A DNA stretch of 54,709 nt, taken from assembly GCA_947630015.1 (NCBI GenBank), contig CANRFY010000002.1, positions 1 to 54,709 on the forward strand, given 5' to 3'. This DNA comes from an uncultured Clostridia bacterium (lineage in GTDB: Bacteria; Bacillota; Clostridia; Oscillospirales; CAG-272). Within the stretch, counting starts at the first letter, position 1. Each line of letters begins with the position of its first letter. Position numbers and translations under genes: made by a program. Under the pieces are notes generated by a model that had not been told where the DNA came from, did not search any database, and saw nothing but the letters and a program-made list of their open reading frames with translations. Positions 38,840 through 46,586 of the stretch are shown here, one piece after another.

Positions 38840-40027
38840 ATGCGCATGAAAAAATCAAAAGGCGGATTGAATGCAAAATTCGCCGTGACGGCGGCTTGCG
38901 TCGTTGCGGTCATGGTGTTCGCGATCTACTTCACCGGAGCCGGTATGCGTTCGTTCGCGGAGGAAATGAGCGGACGCGCCGACGACGAAACGGCGGCGGC
39001 CGCGACCGACGCCGGAACGGAACCGGAGAGGGTCATAGTCGAGGAAAAGGACGACGGAGGCGCGCAGGTATTCAACTTCAACGTCAACGTCGACGGCGGC
39101 GCGCCCGAAACGACGCAGCCGAAAACGGACGGCGCGGAGCCGCTCGCGGCAGTCACGCCTGTCGCGCTTACGGCGGAGCATGAACATAAATGGGTCGCGG
39201 CGACGTGTACGCTGCCAGCGGTTTGCAGGATCTGCGGCCTCGAGGGCGAACCGGCGCACGGTCACGTCTGGACGGGTGCGACCTGCACCGAGCCGAGCGC
39301 GTGCGCGATCTGCGGCTATATGGGCGAGGGCGCGCAGGGACACAAATGGATAGAAGCGACGTGCGAGCATCCGAAGATGTGTTCCGTCTGCGGCGAAACG
39401 GAGGGCGATCCCGCGCCGCACAGCTGGGCGGCGGCTACGTGTACGAAGCCGAAAACGTGTACCGTATGCGGTCAAACGTCCGGCGAGCCGAAGGGCCACC
39501 AGTGGAAGAGCGCAACGTGTACGACGCCGGAGATTTGTAAGGTCTGCGGCAAAACGCAGGGCAAGGCGAAGGGCCATACATGGGTAGAGGCGTCGACGTC
39601 GTCGCCGAAGAGATGCAAGGTCTGCGGCGCGACCGAGGGCGATAAGCTGCCGAACGGCATCAAGGTCGCGGCGATGAAATACACCGACGCGGACTTAGAG
39701 CTGCTCGCGCGTCTCATTTATCTCGAGGCCGGAGGCGGCTCCAAGGACGGGATGTGGGCGGTCGGAACCGTCGTCATCAACAGGGTCCGCAGCAGTAAAT
39801 TCCCGAATACGCTCGAGGGCGTCATCTATGCAAAGGGTCAGTTTACGGTCACGGGCAAGATCGATAAAACGACGCCGTCAAGCGCGGCGGTCGAGGCCGC
39901 GAAGCGCGTGCTTTCGGGCGATCTCTACGACTCGGATATAATGTATTTCAAATCCGCGAACAGCAGCAAGAGCTGGGGAAGCCGCAAATACTGCTTCCGC
40001 GTCGGGAACAACTACTTCTATACATAA
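38840..40027 (+). CDS. SleB-type cell wall hydrolase with CxxC repeats
   Basis: This 395-residue exported or membrane-anchored protein has a membrane helix at 13-33. A short acidic linker is followed by six roughly 26-residue repeats at about 116-270 with the pattern H-x-W-x2-ATC-x2-P-x2-C-x2-CG. The sixth repeat has lost the first Cys. The C-terminal domain, 283-395, is Hydrolase_2 (SleB/CwlJ). Its likely catalytic Glu is E296 in LARLIYLEAGGG, and it ends in YFKSANSSKSWGSRKY. SleB enzymes are lytic transglycosylases that cut muramic-delta-lactam cortex in spores. AAGGAGG eight bases before ATG 38840 fixes the start. A vegetative wall-remodelling role is also possible. Confidence 0.85.
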   Translation: MRMKKSKGGLNAKFAVTAACVVAVMVFAIYFTGAGMRSFAEEMSGRADDETAAAATDAGTEPERVIVEEKDDGGAQVFNFNVNVDGGAPETTQPKTDGAEPLAAVTPVALTAEHEHKWVAATCTLPAVCRICGLEGEPAHGHVWTGATCTEPSACAICGYMGEGAQGHKWIEATCEHPKMCSVCGETEGDPAPHSWAAATCTKPKTCTVCGQTSGEPKGHQWKSATCTTPEICKVCGKTQGKAKGHTWVEASTSSPKRCKVCGATEGDKLPNGIKVAAMKYTDADLELLARLIYLEAGGGSKDGMWAVGTVVINRVRSSKFPNTLEGVIYAKGQFTVTGKIDKTTPSSAAVEAAKRVLSGDLYDSDIMYFKSANSSKSWGSRKYCFRVGNNYFYT

Positions 40028-40034
40028 TACGCCG

Positions 40035-40060
40035 CGGCCCCGATCAAATGATCGGGGCCG
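40035..40060 (+). terminator. Terminator after the SleB-type gene
   Basis: CGGCCCCGATC, loop AAAT, GATCGGGGCCG, then TTCGCGTTGT: a strong stem with a poor T-tract. Confidence 0.7.
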
Positions 40061-40163
40061 TTCGCGTTGTACGCCTCGCGGGGCGATTCCATCTGTTCAT
40101 TTTGGCAAATTTATACATTTTTATCTTTATCTAAGTTTCTTTTTTCGCGAAAAGAGACTGCTT

Positions 40164-40340
40164 GGGATGAGGACTCTTTCTTGCAAAGATGCGGTTGGGG
40201 ATGAGGAGCTTTTCGCGCAAAGATGCGGTCTTGGATGAGGACTTTTTCTTGCAAAGAGACAATTTGGGATGAGGACCCTTTCTTAAAATACGCATTCGGG
40301 ATGAGGGCCCTTTCTTCAAAAGAAAGGGTCCTCCCCCAAA
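40164..40340. repeat. Five tandem 34-bp units
   Basis: Units begin GGGATGAGGA at 40164, 40198, 40232 (one mismatch), 40266 and 40298, giving steps of 34, 34, 34 and 32 bp. The body is CTCTTTCTTGCAAAGATGCG or near it. The last unit ends in the GGGCCCTTTCTT..AAGAAAGGGTCC hairpin. There are no unique spacers, so this is not a CRISPR array. Confidence 0.85.
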
Positions 40341-40962
40341 CCCCCTCTCCAAAAGAACAACGCGCGTTCGCTGTGTGCGAACAGCTCTTCGCGGGGCGGT
40401 TGATTTAATCGTGCAAGTGCCATCGCCGCGCGAACAAATCAAATATCCAAGAAATAATAATGTGTTCACTTTGGTGGGCGCAGTTTTCTTCAATATGAGT
40501 TTTTACATCAACATCGAAATAGAATCTCTATTGACGCACTAACAATAACGTGCCGTAGGCTTCCAACCTCACCTGCGCGCACCGAGCGCGTGCGATGTCC
40601 GTCGCTGCCAGCGTCGGATTGGTTGCGACATTTCAGACGGCGCAATCGAATCAGTCCGCGTGGGAGCTGTTAGCAGTGGCGATCCCGCGTTCGCACTGAC
40701 ATAAACACTCACGGAAGCACGACATTGCGCGCCAACCGGCACGAACCGTCGCGTATCTCATTGTGAATCCCATCTGTTCGCACGACACGAGCGAAATCTG
40801 GCGCTGTCAGGAATCGATTAACCAAGACAGAATCGCATCGCTTTCGACCCGCCGCGCGGAAGCGTGATCAATTTTGCCGACATCTCATCGCGGTTTACGC
40901 CCCAACAAATTTTGCCGCCGATTTAATAACATCGACGCCACACGGGAGCCTCTTTCGGGATC
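40341..40962 (-). repeat. Dispersed repeat module B, copy 3
   Basis: Contains CCCCCTCTCCAAAAGAACAA, TGCGAACAGCTCTTCGCGGGG, then the copy-1-type block (CAGCGTCGGATTGGTTGCGA) and the module core. On the minus strand the core reads SWLIDS-stop-QRQISLVSCEQ..RYATVRAGWRA, so this copy carries a TGA where copy 2 has TGT and copy 1 TGG. No gene is called. Confidence 0.78.
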
Positions 40963-41107
40963 GTTAAGGGCCTCTTTCTTGCGAGAAAGAGGCCCTTAAC
41001 ATAATTTAATAACTTTCTAAAGTTTGCAGAAAGCAAACGATAGAATTGCAAAGTCTCAACCTTTGCTCTCGCATCTCTTTGCCGGCCAGCAAAGAGACCC
41101 TTAACAC
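40963..41107. repeat. Pair of palindromes after module B copy 3
   Basis: The first palindrome, 40963-41000 (half GTTAAGGGCCTCTTTCTTG), is near perfect. The second, 41074-41097 (TCTCTTTGCCGG core), has an extra CCCTTAAC on one side. The same pair, with a similar AT-rich spacer, is repeated at 54209-54352. Confidence 0.85.
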
Positions 41108-41225
41108 TTTTTTAACTTTGCAAAAGCTTTATATTGGGAATGGTTAGAATTGTAAAGGAATATCTTTACATTTGGCGCCACGCATCATCCTTCAAGCACC
41201 AGCGCTCGGTTCAGCTCACGCGCCC

Positions 41226-42749
41226 CTATTCCCCCCTAACATACACCCACTCGATCACGTCGCCGTCGGCGACGTGATAATCGGCGGCGCCGATGGGGGG
41301 AACGACGCCGTTGACGCGGTACGTCCAGCCGGACATGGCGCCGTGATCGAATTCGGCGATGCCGGCGATGCCGCGCACGTAGCCGGACGATCTGTCCACG
41401 GTGAGGGATGCGGCGCGCGCGGCCTCGTCGAGCAGATCGAGGACGGTGTCGCCGTCGTGAAACGCGATGTCGCGCGGCGCGAGCAGGACGCCGCCTCCGG
41501 CGTCGGTCGCATCGATCGAGAACACGACGACGCCGGCGGACTCGGCGGAATCAGCGCCCGTCTCGGGCGCAAAATGCTCCGCGGGCGTCTCGATCCTCAA
41601 GAGAAAAACGATCGCGGACAAAATCACGCAAACGGCGATCACGACCGCGTACCGTTTGGGACGGCGCTCGCCGCTGAAAAACGCGATCGCGATGCAGACG
41701 CCGCCCGACAGAAATATCGCCCCCGCGATGAGAAGCTTCAAATGCACGCTTCCGAAGCTGGACTGGGAATCGGCTTGCGCCGATTCCGCTGCCGCCGATT
41801 CAACTGCTGTTGAATCCGATGTCGGCGCATCCGTTTCTGCTATCGTCGAGGCTGATGCATCATCGTCCGTGTCGCCCGCGAACAGATAAAACGGCGATTT
41901 CCCCTCGCGCAGACGGAGAAGCGATACGAGCGCGGTCAGCGCCTGCGCCGTCGCCATCCTGTTCTCGCCGCCTCCGGCGACGTGACAATATGCGCCGCTC
42001 TCGAGGCGGAAGCCGTCAAGAAACGCGGTCACGGACGAAAACCGCTCATCGAGATCGGGATCGATGCCGAGCGAGCAGAGCGCAATTATGACCTGCGCGG
42101 CGCTCTCGGCGTTCTCGACGCCGTAGCTCGAATACGCGCCGCCATCCCCCTGCCGCGAGGCGAGAAACGAAACGGCGGCGCTTACTGCGTCTTCGATCTC
42201 GTCGCCGCCGCCAGCGCCCGCCAGCGCCGTCACCGCCATCGCGGTAACATCCGCGTCGGACGCTCCCGCGCGGACTCCCCATCCGCCGTCGGCGGCTTGC
42301 CGCTCGAGGATCGCCCCGATCAGCTCGCCGCGGGGCATGGAGCCGCAAACGCCGTTGTTGTAAAGATGCAGCCCGTAGATGTACGACATTATGCCCTGAC
42401 GCCCGATCGTGAGATCGGGCGTCATCGTCACCGCGTCTATGCCGCCGCCTCCGGCGGCGGCAAGCGTCAGCGCGCAGCGTTGACGCTCCACCGCGCCAAT
42501 ATTATCGGGGATTGCATCGGCGACGCGCTCCACATATCCGTCGTCAACGCCGTAACCGGCGCGTATTCGCGCCACCGCGATCCATTCGTCGCCGTACCCG
42601 CAGTCAGCGGGATCCGATTTCCCGAGCGCGGATAACGTCTCGTCTATCATCGAATAGAGCGTATCCGTGTCGGCGGCGAAGATCGGGGATATCGCCGCGA
42701 ACGCAAATATGATAAGGAGCGCGGAGGCGAAAAATCTCAGTTTTTGCAA
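41226..42749 (-). CDS. Intrinsic-factor-like protein (helical barrel + DUF4430)
   Basis: This 507-residue exported protein has a signal peptide at 1-25. Residues about 30-285 hold prenyltransferase/squalene-oxidase-type alpha-alpha repeats (GGWGVRAGASDADVTAMAV, GGAYSSYGVENAESAAQVI). A Ser/Ala/Asp linker follows, then a membrane helix near 340-385 and a C-terminal DUF4430 domain at about 415-507 (FHDGDTVLDLLDEA, GWTYRVNGVVPPIGAADYHV, DGDVIEWVYV). Animal intrinsic factor and transcobalamin combine the same two folds to hold cobalamin. The operon lies behind a cobalamin riboswitch, which makes corrinoid binding a strong inference. Placing the DUF4430 domain after an internal membrane helix is odd. 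It starts four bases after the previous gene. Confidence 0.82.
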   Translation of the reverse strand: MQKLRFFASALLIIFAFAAISPIFAADTDTLYSMIDETLSALGKSDPADCGYGDEWIAVARIRAGYGVDDGYVERVADAIPDNIGAVERQRCALTLAAAGGGGIDAVTMTPDLTIGRQGIMSYIYGLHLYNNGVCGSMPRGELIGAILERQAADGGWGVRAGASDADVTAMAVTALAGAGGGDEIEDAVSAAVSFLASRQGDGGAYSSYGVENAESAAQVIIALCSLGIDPDLDERFSSVTAFLDGFRLESGAYCHVAGGGENRMATAQALTALVSLLRLREGKSPFYLFAGDTDDDASASTIAETDAPTSDSTAVESAAAESAQADSQSSFGSVHLKLLIAGAIFLSGGVCIAIAFFSGERRPKRYAVVIAVCVILSAIVFLLRIETPAEHFAPETGADSAESAGVVVFSIDATDAGGGVLLAPRDIAFHDGDTVLDLLDEAARAASLTVDRSSGYVRGIAGIAEFDHGAMSGWTYRVNGVVPPIGAADYHVADGDVIEWVYVRGE

Positions 42750-42753
42750 CGCT

Positions 42754-43542
42754 TTAACGCTTTATTTCTCGTCCCGAAACAATTGCCGCTGCCATCGCGC
42801 ACGATGCGATCACGAGCAGGAGCGCGGCGTCGGAGCCTGTCTGCGGCGCAGTCTTGACGTCGACGACGCAGACGGGCGGAACGAGCGTCTCCCCGTCCGA
42901 TACGGCGCTGACAATGTGACGCCCCTCTCCGACATTAACGGTCGCGGAACCGTTTTCGTCAGTTTTTACGTCGGTGCGCTCGCCGTCAACGGTGATGACG
43001 GCTCCCGCCACGGGAGTCGTGATCGGCGACCAGTTCGCATCGTAACCGGCGGCGGACAATGTCAGCGTCACTGTCCCGTCGCTTGTTTCGAGCATGGCGG
43101 CGTCGAAGAACGAGTACGTGTCCGAGAATGCTTCCGTGTCGGTGTAGACGAACGCGACGACGTGATCGCCGTCCGCGACGGGATCGGAAAGGCTCATCGC
43201 GGACGCATTGTCGACATAATAGCCATAGCCGCCGCCGTTTTCAACGCCCCACAGTTTCAAAAGCGACAGGCCGTAATCGGTCTCCTCCGAGGCATAACCC
43301 GCATCGGCTCCGCCCTCGTAGAGCTTATCGTGAGCGGCGCGGAGCGCCTCGTCGACGGTAAAGACGCCGTCGGCGTCGAGATCGACGACATCGACGGGTT
43401 CGCACGCCGCGCAAAGCGTGCCGTTCGCGATCGTGACGTAGACGGTCACATCCGCATTCTCCGCAAATACGGGCAGCGCGAGCGCGGCCGCGATAAGCAC
43501 GGCGAACGCTGCCGCCGCCGATCGTTTGAGTAAATTCTTCAT
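42754..43542 (-). CDS. Secreted DUF4430-like protein with PQTG tail
   Basis: This 262-residue exported protein has a signal peptide at 1-27 (PVFAENADV). Residues 28-140 form a DUF4430-like module with an EF-hand-like loop (DLDADGVFTVDEALRAAHD) and GGGYGYYVDNASAMS. Residues about 150-225 are a regulatory beta-sandwich (VAGAVITVDGERTDVKTDENG). The C-terminus reads APQTGSD, then a hydrophobic helix (AALLLVIASCAMAAAIV) and GREIKR, matching the layout of a sortase signal with PQTG instead of LPxTG. AAGGAGG lies before the ATG, which overlaps the upstream stop. It is probably a wall- or membrane-attached partner of the intrinsic-factor-like protein in corrinoid uptake. Confidence 0.78.
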   Translation of the reverse strand: MKNLLKRSAAAAFAVLIAAALALPVFAENADVTVYVTIANGTLCAACEPVDVVDLDADGVFTVDEALRAAHDKLYEGGADAGYASEETDYGLSLLKLWGVENGGGYGYYVDNASAMSLSDPVADGDHVVAFVYTDTEAFSDTYSFFDAAMLETSDGTVTLTLSAAGYDANWSPITTPVAGAVITVDGERTDVKTDENGSATVNVGEGRHIVSAVSDGETLVPPVCVVDVKTAPQTGSDAALLLVIASCAMAAAIVSGREIKR

Positions 43543-43844
43543 TTTTCTGTTTCCTCCTTATATTCCGAGTCCGCACCGCGGACATTATCGGCGCACCCCC
43601 GTCGGCGGCGTCTCGATTCGGCGCGCCGACGCCTGTTTTTCTCGAGCCTGTCATAAGGACGCGGCGGCTTCAGCCCCGCCGCCTCGAGCGCCCTCGGCCA
43701 CGGGCCGAGATGCGATTTGATCGCGACGACTGATTCCGCGTCGAAATCGGAGCGGCGCGGCAGCCTGTCCTCGCCCGCAAGCGAAAGCTCGCGGGCTTTT
43801 TCCGTCAGCATCGAGATCGCGTCGTTTTTGTCGTATCTTTTCAT
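43539..43844 (-). CDS. Small protein with homing-endonuclease-type repeat
   Basis: This 101-residue protein has one copy of the HNH-associated repeat at residues 26-61 (RLPRRSDFDAESVVAI, LGPWPRALEAAGLKPP), a small helical DNA-binding unit. The tail is very basic (RRRRAESRRRRRG), then acidic. It is the first frame after the cobalamin riboswitch terminator, and its stop overlaps the next start (ATGA). No Shine-Dalgarno precedes the ATG at 43844; the sequence there is TTATTATTATATAAT, so its start, or even its translation as a separate product, is uncertain. It could be a regulator, or a passenger that couples translation. Confidence 0.55.
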   Translation of the reverse strand: MKRYDKNDAISMLTEKARELSLAGEDRLPRRSDFDAESVVAIKSHLGPWPRALEAAGLKPPRPYDRLEKNRRRRAESRRRRRGCADNVRGADSEYKEETEK

Positions 43845-43850
43845 ATTATA

Positions 43851-44117
43851 TAATAATAAAACGTCCCGCCTCAGGCGGGACGTTATGTGCGGTGCGTATT
43901 ACAGCCTCGGGGCGGGAGCGTTTGATCGCATGACGACAAAGCCGCTTTTGCGGCGAGGATGTTTTACGGCGCCGCTTTTCTTTGTCCAAAAGCTCCGAGG
44001 CCTATATTCGTTCTCCCGCCGGTATTCCGACTTGGGGAGCCGCCGACGCATCGGCGCTCCGATTACGGTAATGACAGTTGCGACGGAATCTCACCGAACT
44101 TCCCCCGCGGAAAAACG
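43851..44117 (-). ncRNA. Cobalamin riboswitch with terminator
   Basis: On the minus strand the conserved core is clear: GGTGAGATTCC (44085-44095), CAACTGTCAT (44071-44080) and AAGTCGGAATACCGGC (44018-44033). P1 can form from CGTTTTTCC (44109-44117) and GGGAGAACG (44009-44017), giving a compact aptamer of about 110 nt. The expression platform (43883-44008) contains GCCTCGG/CCGAGGC arms. An intrinsic terminator follows (43861-43882, ACGTCCCGCC / GGCGGGACGT, then TTTTATTATTATA). Cobalamin should favour the terminated form, shutting off the three downstream genes. Confidence 0.9.
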
Positions 44118-44132
44118 CTCTTCTTTTATATG

Positions 44133-44161
44133 ATTCTATCACATAACTGCGGATCAGTCAA
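44133..44161 (-). promoter_or_regulatory. Promoter of the cobalamin operon
   Basis: On the minus strand: TTGACT (44156-44161), 17-bp spacer, TAGAAT (44133-44138). The -35 box overlaps the last codons of the kinase gene. The expected start near 44126 is about nine bases before P1. Confidence 0.8.
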
Positions 44162-44990
44162 GAGATTTTATCAGCTCCGGCAGACACGTCTCGAATTTGA
44201 CTCCGTACCAATGCTCGTCCTTGTCGGGCATCGTGACCTTTATCGACGCGACGGTGTAATCGACCGCGATGCGGAGCGCGTCCTTCATCGATTTGCCGAG
44301 CGTGACGGCGCCTGCGAGCGCGGAGGTGAATATATCGCCGGTGCCGTGGAAGCTGACGTCGATATTTTCGTTGAAATATTCAAAGAATTCGCCCGTCTCG
44401 GAGTCGAGCGCGACGGCGCCCTGACGTGCGGGATCGTAGATGACGCCCGTCACGACCGCGATGCGGCAGCCGAGCGCGCACAGACGGCGCAGCACGCCGT
44501 GAATGTAGTCCTCGTCGTAGCCGGAGGCTACGTAAGGCTCGCCGAGCATGAAGGACGCCTCGGTCAGATTCGGCACCGTTATATCGGCGCGGCCGCAGAG
44601 CTTAGTCATTTCGGCGGCGTATTCGGGAGTGAAGCCCGTATAGAGCTTGCCGTTGTCGGCGAACACGGGATCGACGATCTTTATCATTCCGGGGAACGCG
44701 TCGAAGAAATCGGACACCATCCCGATCTGCTCGACGGAGCCGAGATAACCTGTGCTTACGGCGTCAAACGTCAGTCCCTCGCGCTTCCAGTGCGCGATTA
44801 TGGCGGGGATATCGGCGGAGAGATCGCGGAACGTCCAGCCGGAAAAGCCGCCCGTATGCGTGGAAAGAACCGCCGTCGGGATCGGGCAGACCTCAAGTCC
44901 CATTGCGGACATTATGGGGTGTGCGACGGTGAGAGAGCATTTGCCGAAGCAGGAGAGATCCTGTATTGTTGCGATTCGTTTCTGTTTCAT
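44154..44990 (-). CDS. Pyridoxal/pyridoxamine kinase
   Basis: This 278-residue ribokinase-fold enzyme phosphorylates vitamin B6 vitamers with ATP in the salvage pathway. Family marks are IATIQDLSCFGKCSLTVA at the N-terminus, TAVLSTHTGGFSGWTF near residue 38, FDAVSTGYLGSVEQ near 75 and the catalytic anion-hole motif FHGTGDIFTSALAGA near 214. PdxY- and PdxK-type enzymes cannot be separated by eye. It has its own promoter. Downstream on the same strand lies the cobalamin operon, whose promoter overlaps this gene's end. Confidence 0.92.
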   Translation of the reverse strand: MKQKRIATIQDLSCFGKCSLTVAHPIMSAMGLEVCPIPTAVLSTHTGGFSGWTFRDLSADIPAIIAHWKREGLTFDAVSTGYLGSVEQIGMVSDFFDAFPGMIKIVDPVFADNGKLYTGFTPEYAAEMTKLCGRADITVPNLTEASFMLGEPYVASGYDEDYIHGVLRRLCALGCRIAVVTGVIYDPARQGAVALDSETGEFFEYFNENIDVSFHGTGDIFTSALAGAVTLGKSMKDALRIAVDYTVASIKVTMPDKDEHWYGVKFETCLPELIKSLD

Positions 44991-45045
44991 TATATAGTCC
45001 TCCTATCGGATCGCGGCGCACCGGAAAACCGACCCGCCTACGATA

Positions 45046-45073
45046 ATTATACACAAACCGCCGCCGATGTCAA
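45046..45073 (-). promoter_or_regulatory. Promoter of the pyridoxal kinase gene
   Basis: On the minus strand: TTGACA (45068-45073), 16-bp spacer, TATAAT (45046-45051). Confidence 0.8.
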
Positions 45074-45169
45074 TATGCCAATCATTTATAAGCGGCCGAA
45101 AAATGCCGATAAAATCGACATTTTTCGGTCGAAATATCAAATCGGCGCGGGCGGGGCGGGCGCTTTGTC

Positions 45170-45198
45170 TTGACAATCACAGAAATTTGTGATATAAT
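45170..45198 (+). promoter_or_regulatory. Promoter of the holin-amidase cassette, with operator
   Basis: TTGACA (45170-45175), 17-bp spacer, TATAAT (45193-45198). The spacer is an inverted repeat, ATCACA-GAAATT-TGTGAT (45176-45193), well placed for a repressor dimer. Confidence 0.85.
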
Positions 45199-45247
45199 AT
45201 ATGATCGCCGTCCGAAACATAAAACGAAAGGAAGTAATATAATATCA

Positions 45248-45676
45248 ATGAAATCCGCAATTCTCACATTTATCGGCGCCGTCGGCGGGGCGATCGCCGC
45301 GCTGTTCGGCGGCTGGGACGCCGCGGCGGCGACGCTGTGCATATTCATGGCCGTCGACTATGTGACGGGACTCGTCGTCGCGGGCGTGTTCCACAAGTCG
45401 AGAAAGTCCGAAAGCGGCGCGCTCGAGAGCCGCGCCGGCTGGAAAGGACTGTGCCGCAAGGGCGGCATCCTGCTCGTGGTGCTTGTCGCGGCGCGCCTCG
45501 ATATCGCGCTCGGCACAGGCTTCGTCCGCGACGGCGTCATCACCGCGTTCATCGCGAACGAAACGATCAGCATCATCGAAAACGTGGGACTGATGGGAGT
45601 GCCGATTCCGGCCGCGATCGCGAAGGCGATCGATATCTTAAACAAAAAGGGGAAAAACGACGATGAAATACAGTGA
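45248..45676 (+). CDS. Phage-type holin
   Basis: This 142-residue small membrane protein of the phage_holin_4 / TcdE group has three to four hydrophobic segments (AILTFIGAVGGAIAALFGG; AATLCIFMAVDYVTGLVVAGV; GILLVVLVAARLDIAL; VITAFIANETISIIENVGLMG). A charged turn carries the family-typical SRKSESGALESRAGWKGLCRKGG. A Lys/Asp-rich tail follows. Holins open the membrane so endolysins reach the wall; TcdE-like ones help release toxins. I use ATG 45248 because GGAAG lies upstream and the longer frame starts within the promoter. It overlaps the amidase by 14 bp. Confidence 0.88.
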   Translation: MKSAILTFIGAVGGAIAALFGGWDAAAATLCIFMAVDYVTGLVVAGVFHKSRKSESGALESRAGWKGLCRKGGILLVVLVAARLDIALGTGFVRDGVITAFIANETISIIENVGLMGVPIPAAIAKAIDILNKKGKNDDEIQ

Positions 45677-46547
45677 ATCAAATCCGCCGCTTGTGTGCAT
45701 GATGACGCAAAGCACCTGCTACCGCGGCACGAAAAAGATGACGGTGCGCGGCGTCTTGTGGCACAGCACGGGCGCTGACAATCCGACGCTGAAGCGGTAC
45801 GTGCAGCCCGACGACGACGCGCCGGACCGCGAGCGGCTGCTCGCTTTGCTCGGGAAAAATCGATACAACAACGATTGGAACCACAAGGAGCGGCAGGCGG
45901 GATTGAACGCGTGGATCGGGAAGCTTGCGGACGGGGACGTCGCGTCAGTTCAAGTTATGCCGTGGGATTTCAGGCCGTGGGGGTGCGGCAGCGGGAAAAA
46001 CGGCTCGTGCAACAACGGCTGGATCCAGTTCGAGATATGCGAGGACGACATGAACGATCCCGAATATTTCGCGAAAATATACGCCGAGGCGTGCGAGCTG
46101 ACGGCGTATCTGTGCCGGATGTACGGCATCGATCCGCTGGGGACGGCGAGCTATAACGGCGTCACGGTCCCGACGGTGCTTTGCCACAAGGACAGTTATC
46201 GCCTCGGCCTCGGCAGCGATCACAGCGACGTCTACGAATGGTTCGACCGCTACGGCAAAACGATGCAGACGGCGCGTGAGGATGTGGCGGCGCTGCTCGG
46301 CGGGGACTTGCCCGCGGCGGACGCGAAGCGCGTGAATGTACGCGCCGCCGTCGTCAAAAAGGGCGTCAAGGGCGAATACGTCAAGGCCGTGCAGGCGCTT
46401 CTCAATATGCGCGCGGACGCGGGCCTCGATATCGACGGCTCCTGCGGCGGCCGGACCGACGCCGCGATCCGCGCTTTCCAGCGCGAGAGCGGCCTTGACG
46501 TCGACGGCTCCTGCGGCGCTAAGACGTGGGAGCGATTATTGGGGTGA
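45663..46547 (+). CDS. N-acetylmuramoyl-L-alanine amidase (endolysin type)
   Basis: This 294-residue enzyme has an N-terminal Amidase_2 domain at about 20-205. GVLWHSTGADNP supplies a zinc His, FEICEDD a conserved acid, and VLCHKDSYRLGLGSDHSDV the second His and active-site region. The C-terminal peptidoglycan-binding domain (about 225-294) has two helix repeats, GLDIDGSCGGRTDAAIRAFQ and GLDVDGSCGAKTWERLLG. There is no signal peptide, as expected for an endolysin that passes a holin pore. Translation is coupled to the holin by overlap. No other phage gene flanks the cassette on this strand, so it may be a domesticated lysis unit. Confidence 0.92.
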   Translation: MKYSESNPPLVCMMTQSTCYRGTKKMTVRGVLWHSTGADNPTLKRYVQPDDDAPDRERLLALLGKNRYNNDWNHKERQAGLNAWIGKLADGDVASVQVMPWDFRPWGCGSGKNGSCNNGWIQFEICEDDMNDPEYFAKIYAEACELTAYLCRMYGIDPLGTASYNGVTVPTVLCHKDSYRLGLGSDHSDVYEWFDRYGKTMQTAREDVAALLGGDLPAADAKRVNVRAAVVKKGVKGEYVKAVQALLNMRADAGLDIDGSCGGRTDAAIRAFQRESGLDVDGSCGAKTWERLLG

Positions 46548-46556
46548 AGTGAATAA

Positions 46557-46586
46557 GCGAAAAGCGCCCTTTCGGGCGCTTTTCGC
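46557..46586 (+). terminator. Terminator of the holin-amidase cassette
   Basis: GCGAAAAGCGCCC, loop TTTC, GGGCGCTTTTCGC: a strong stem just after the amidase stop. Confidence 0.8.

Noticed and set aside
40164..40340. Evenly spaced repeats that could suggest CRISPR
   Set aside because: Units are contiguous at 34 bp with no unique spacers, and no cas gene is present.
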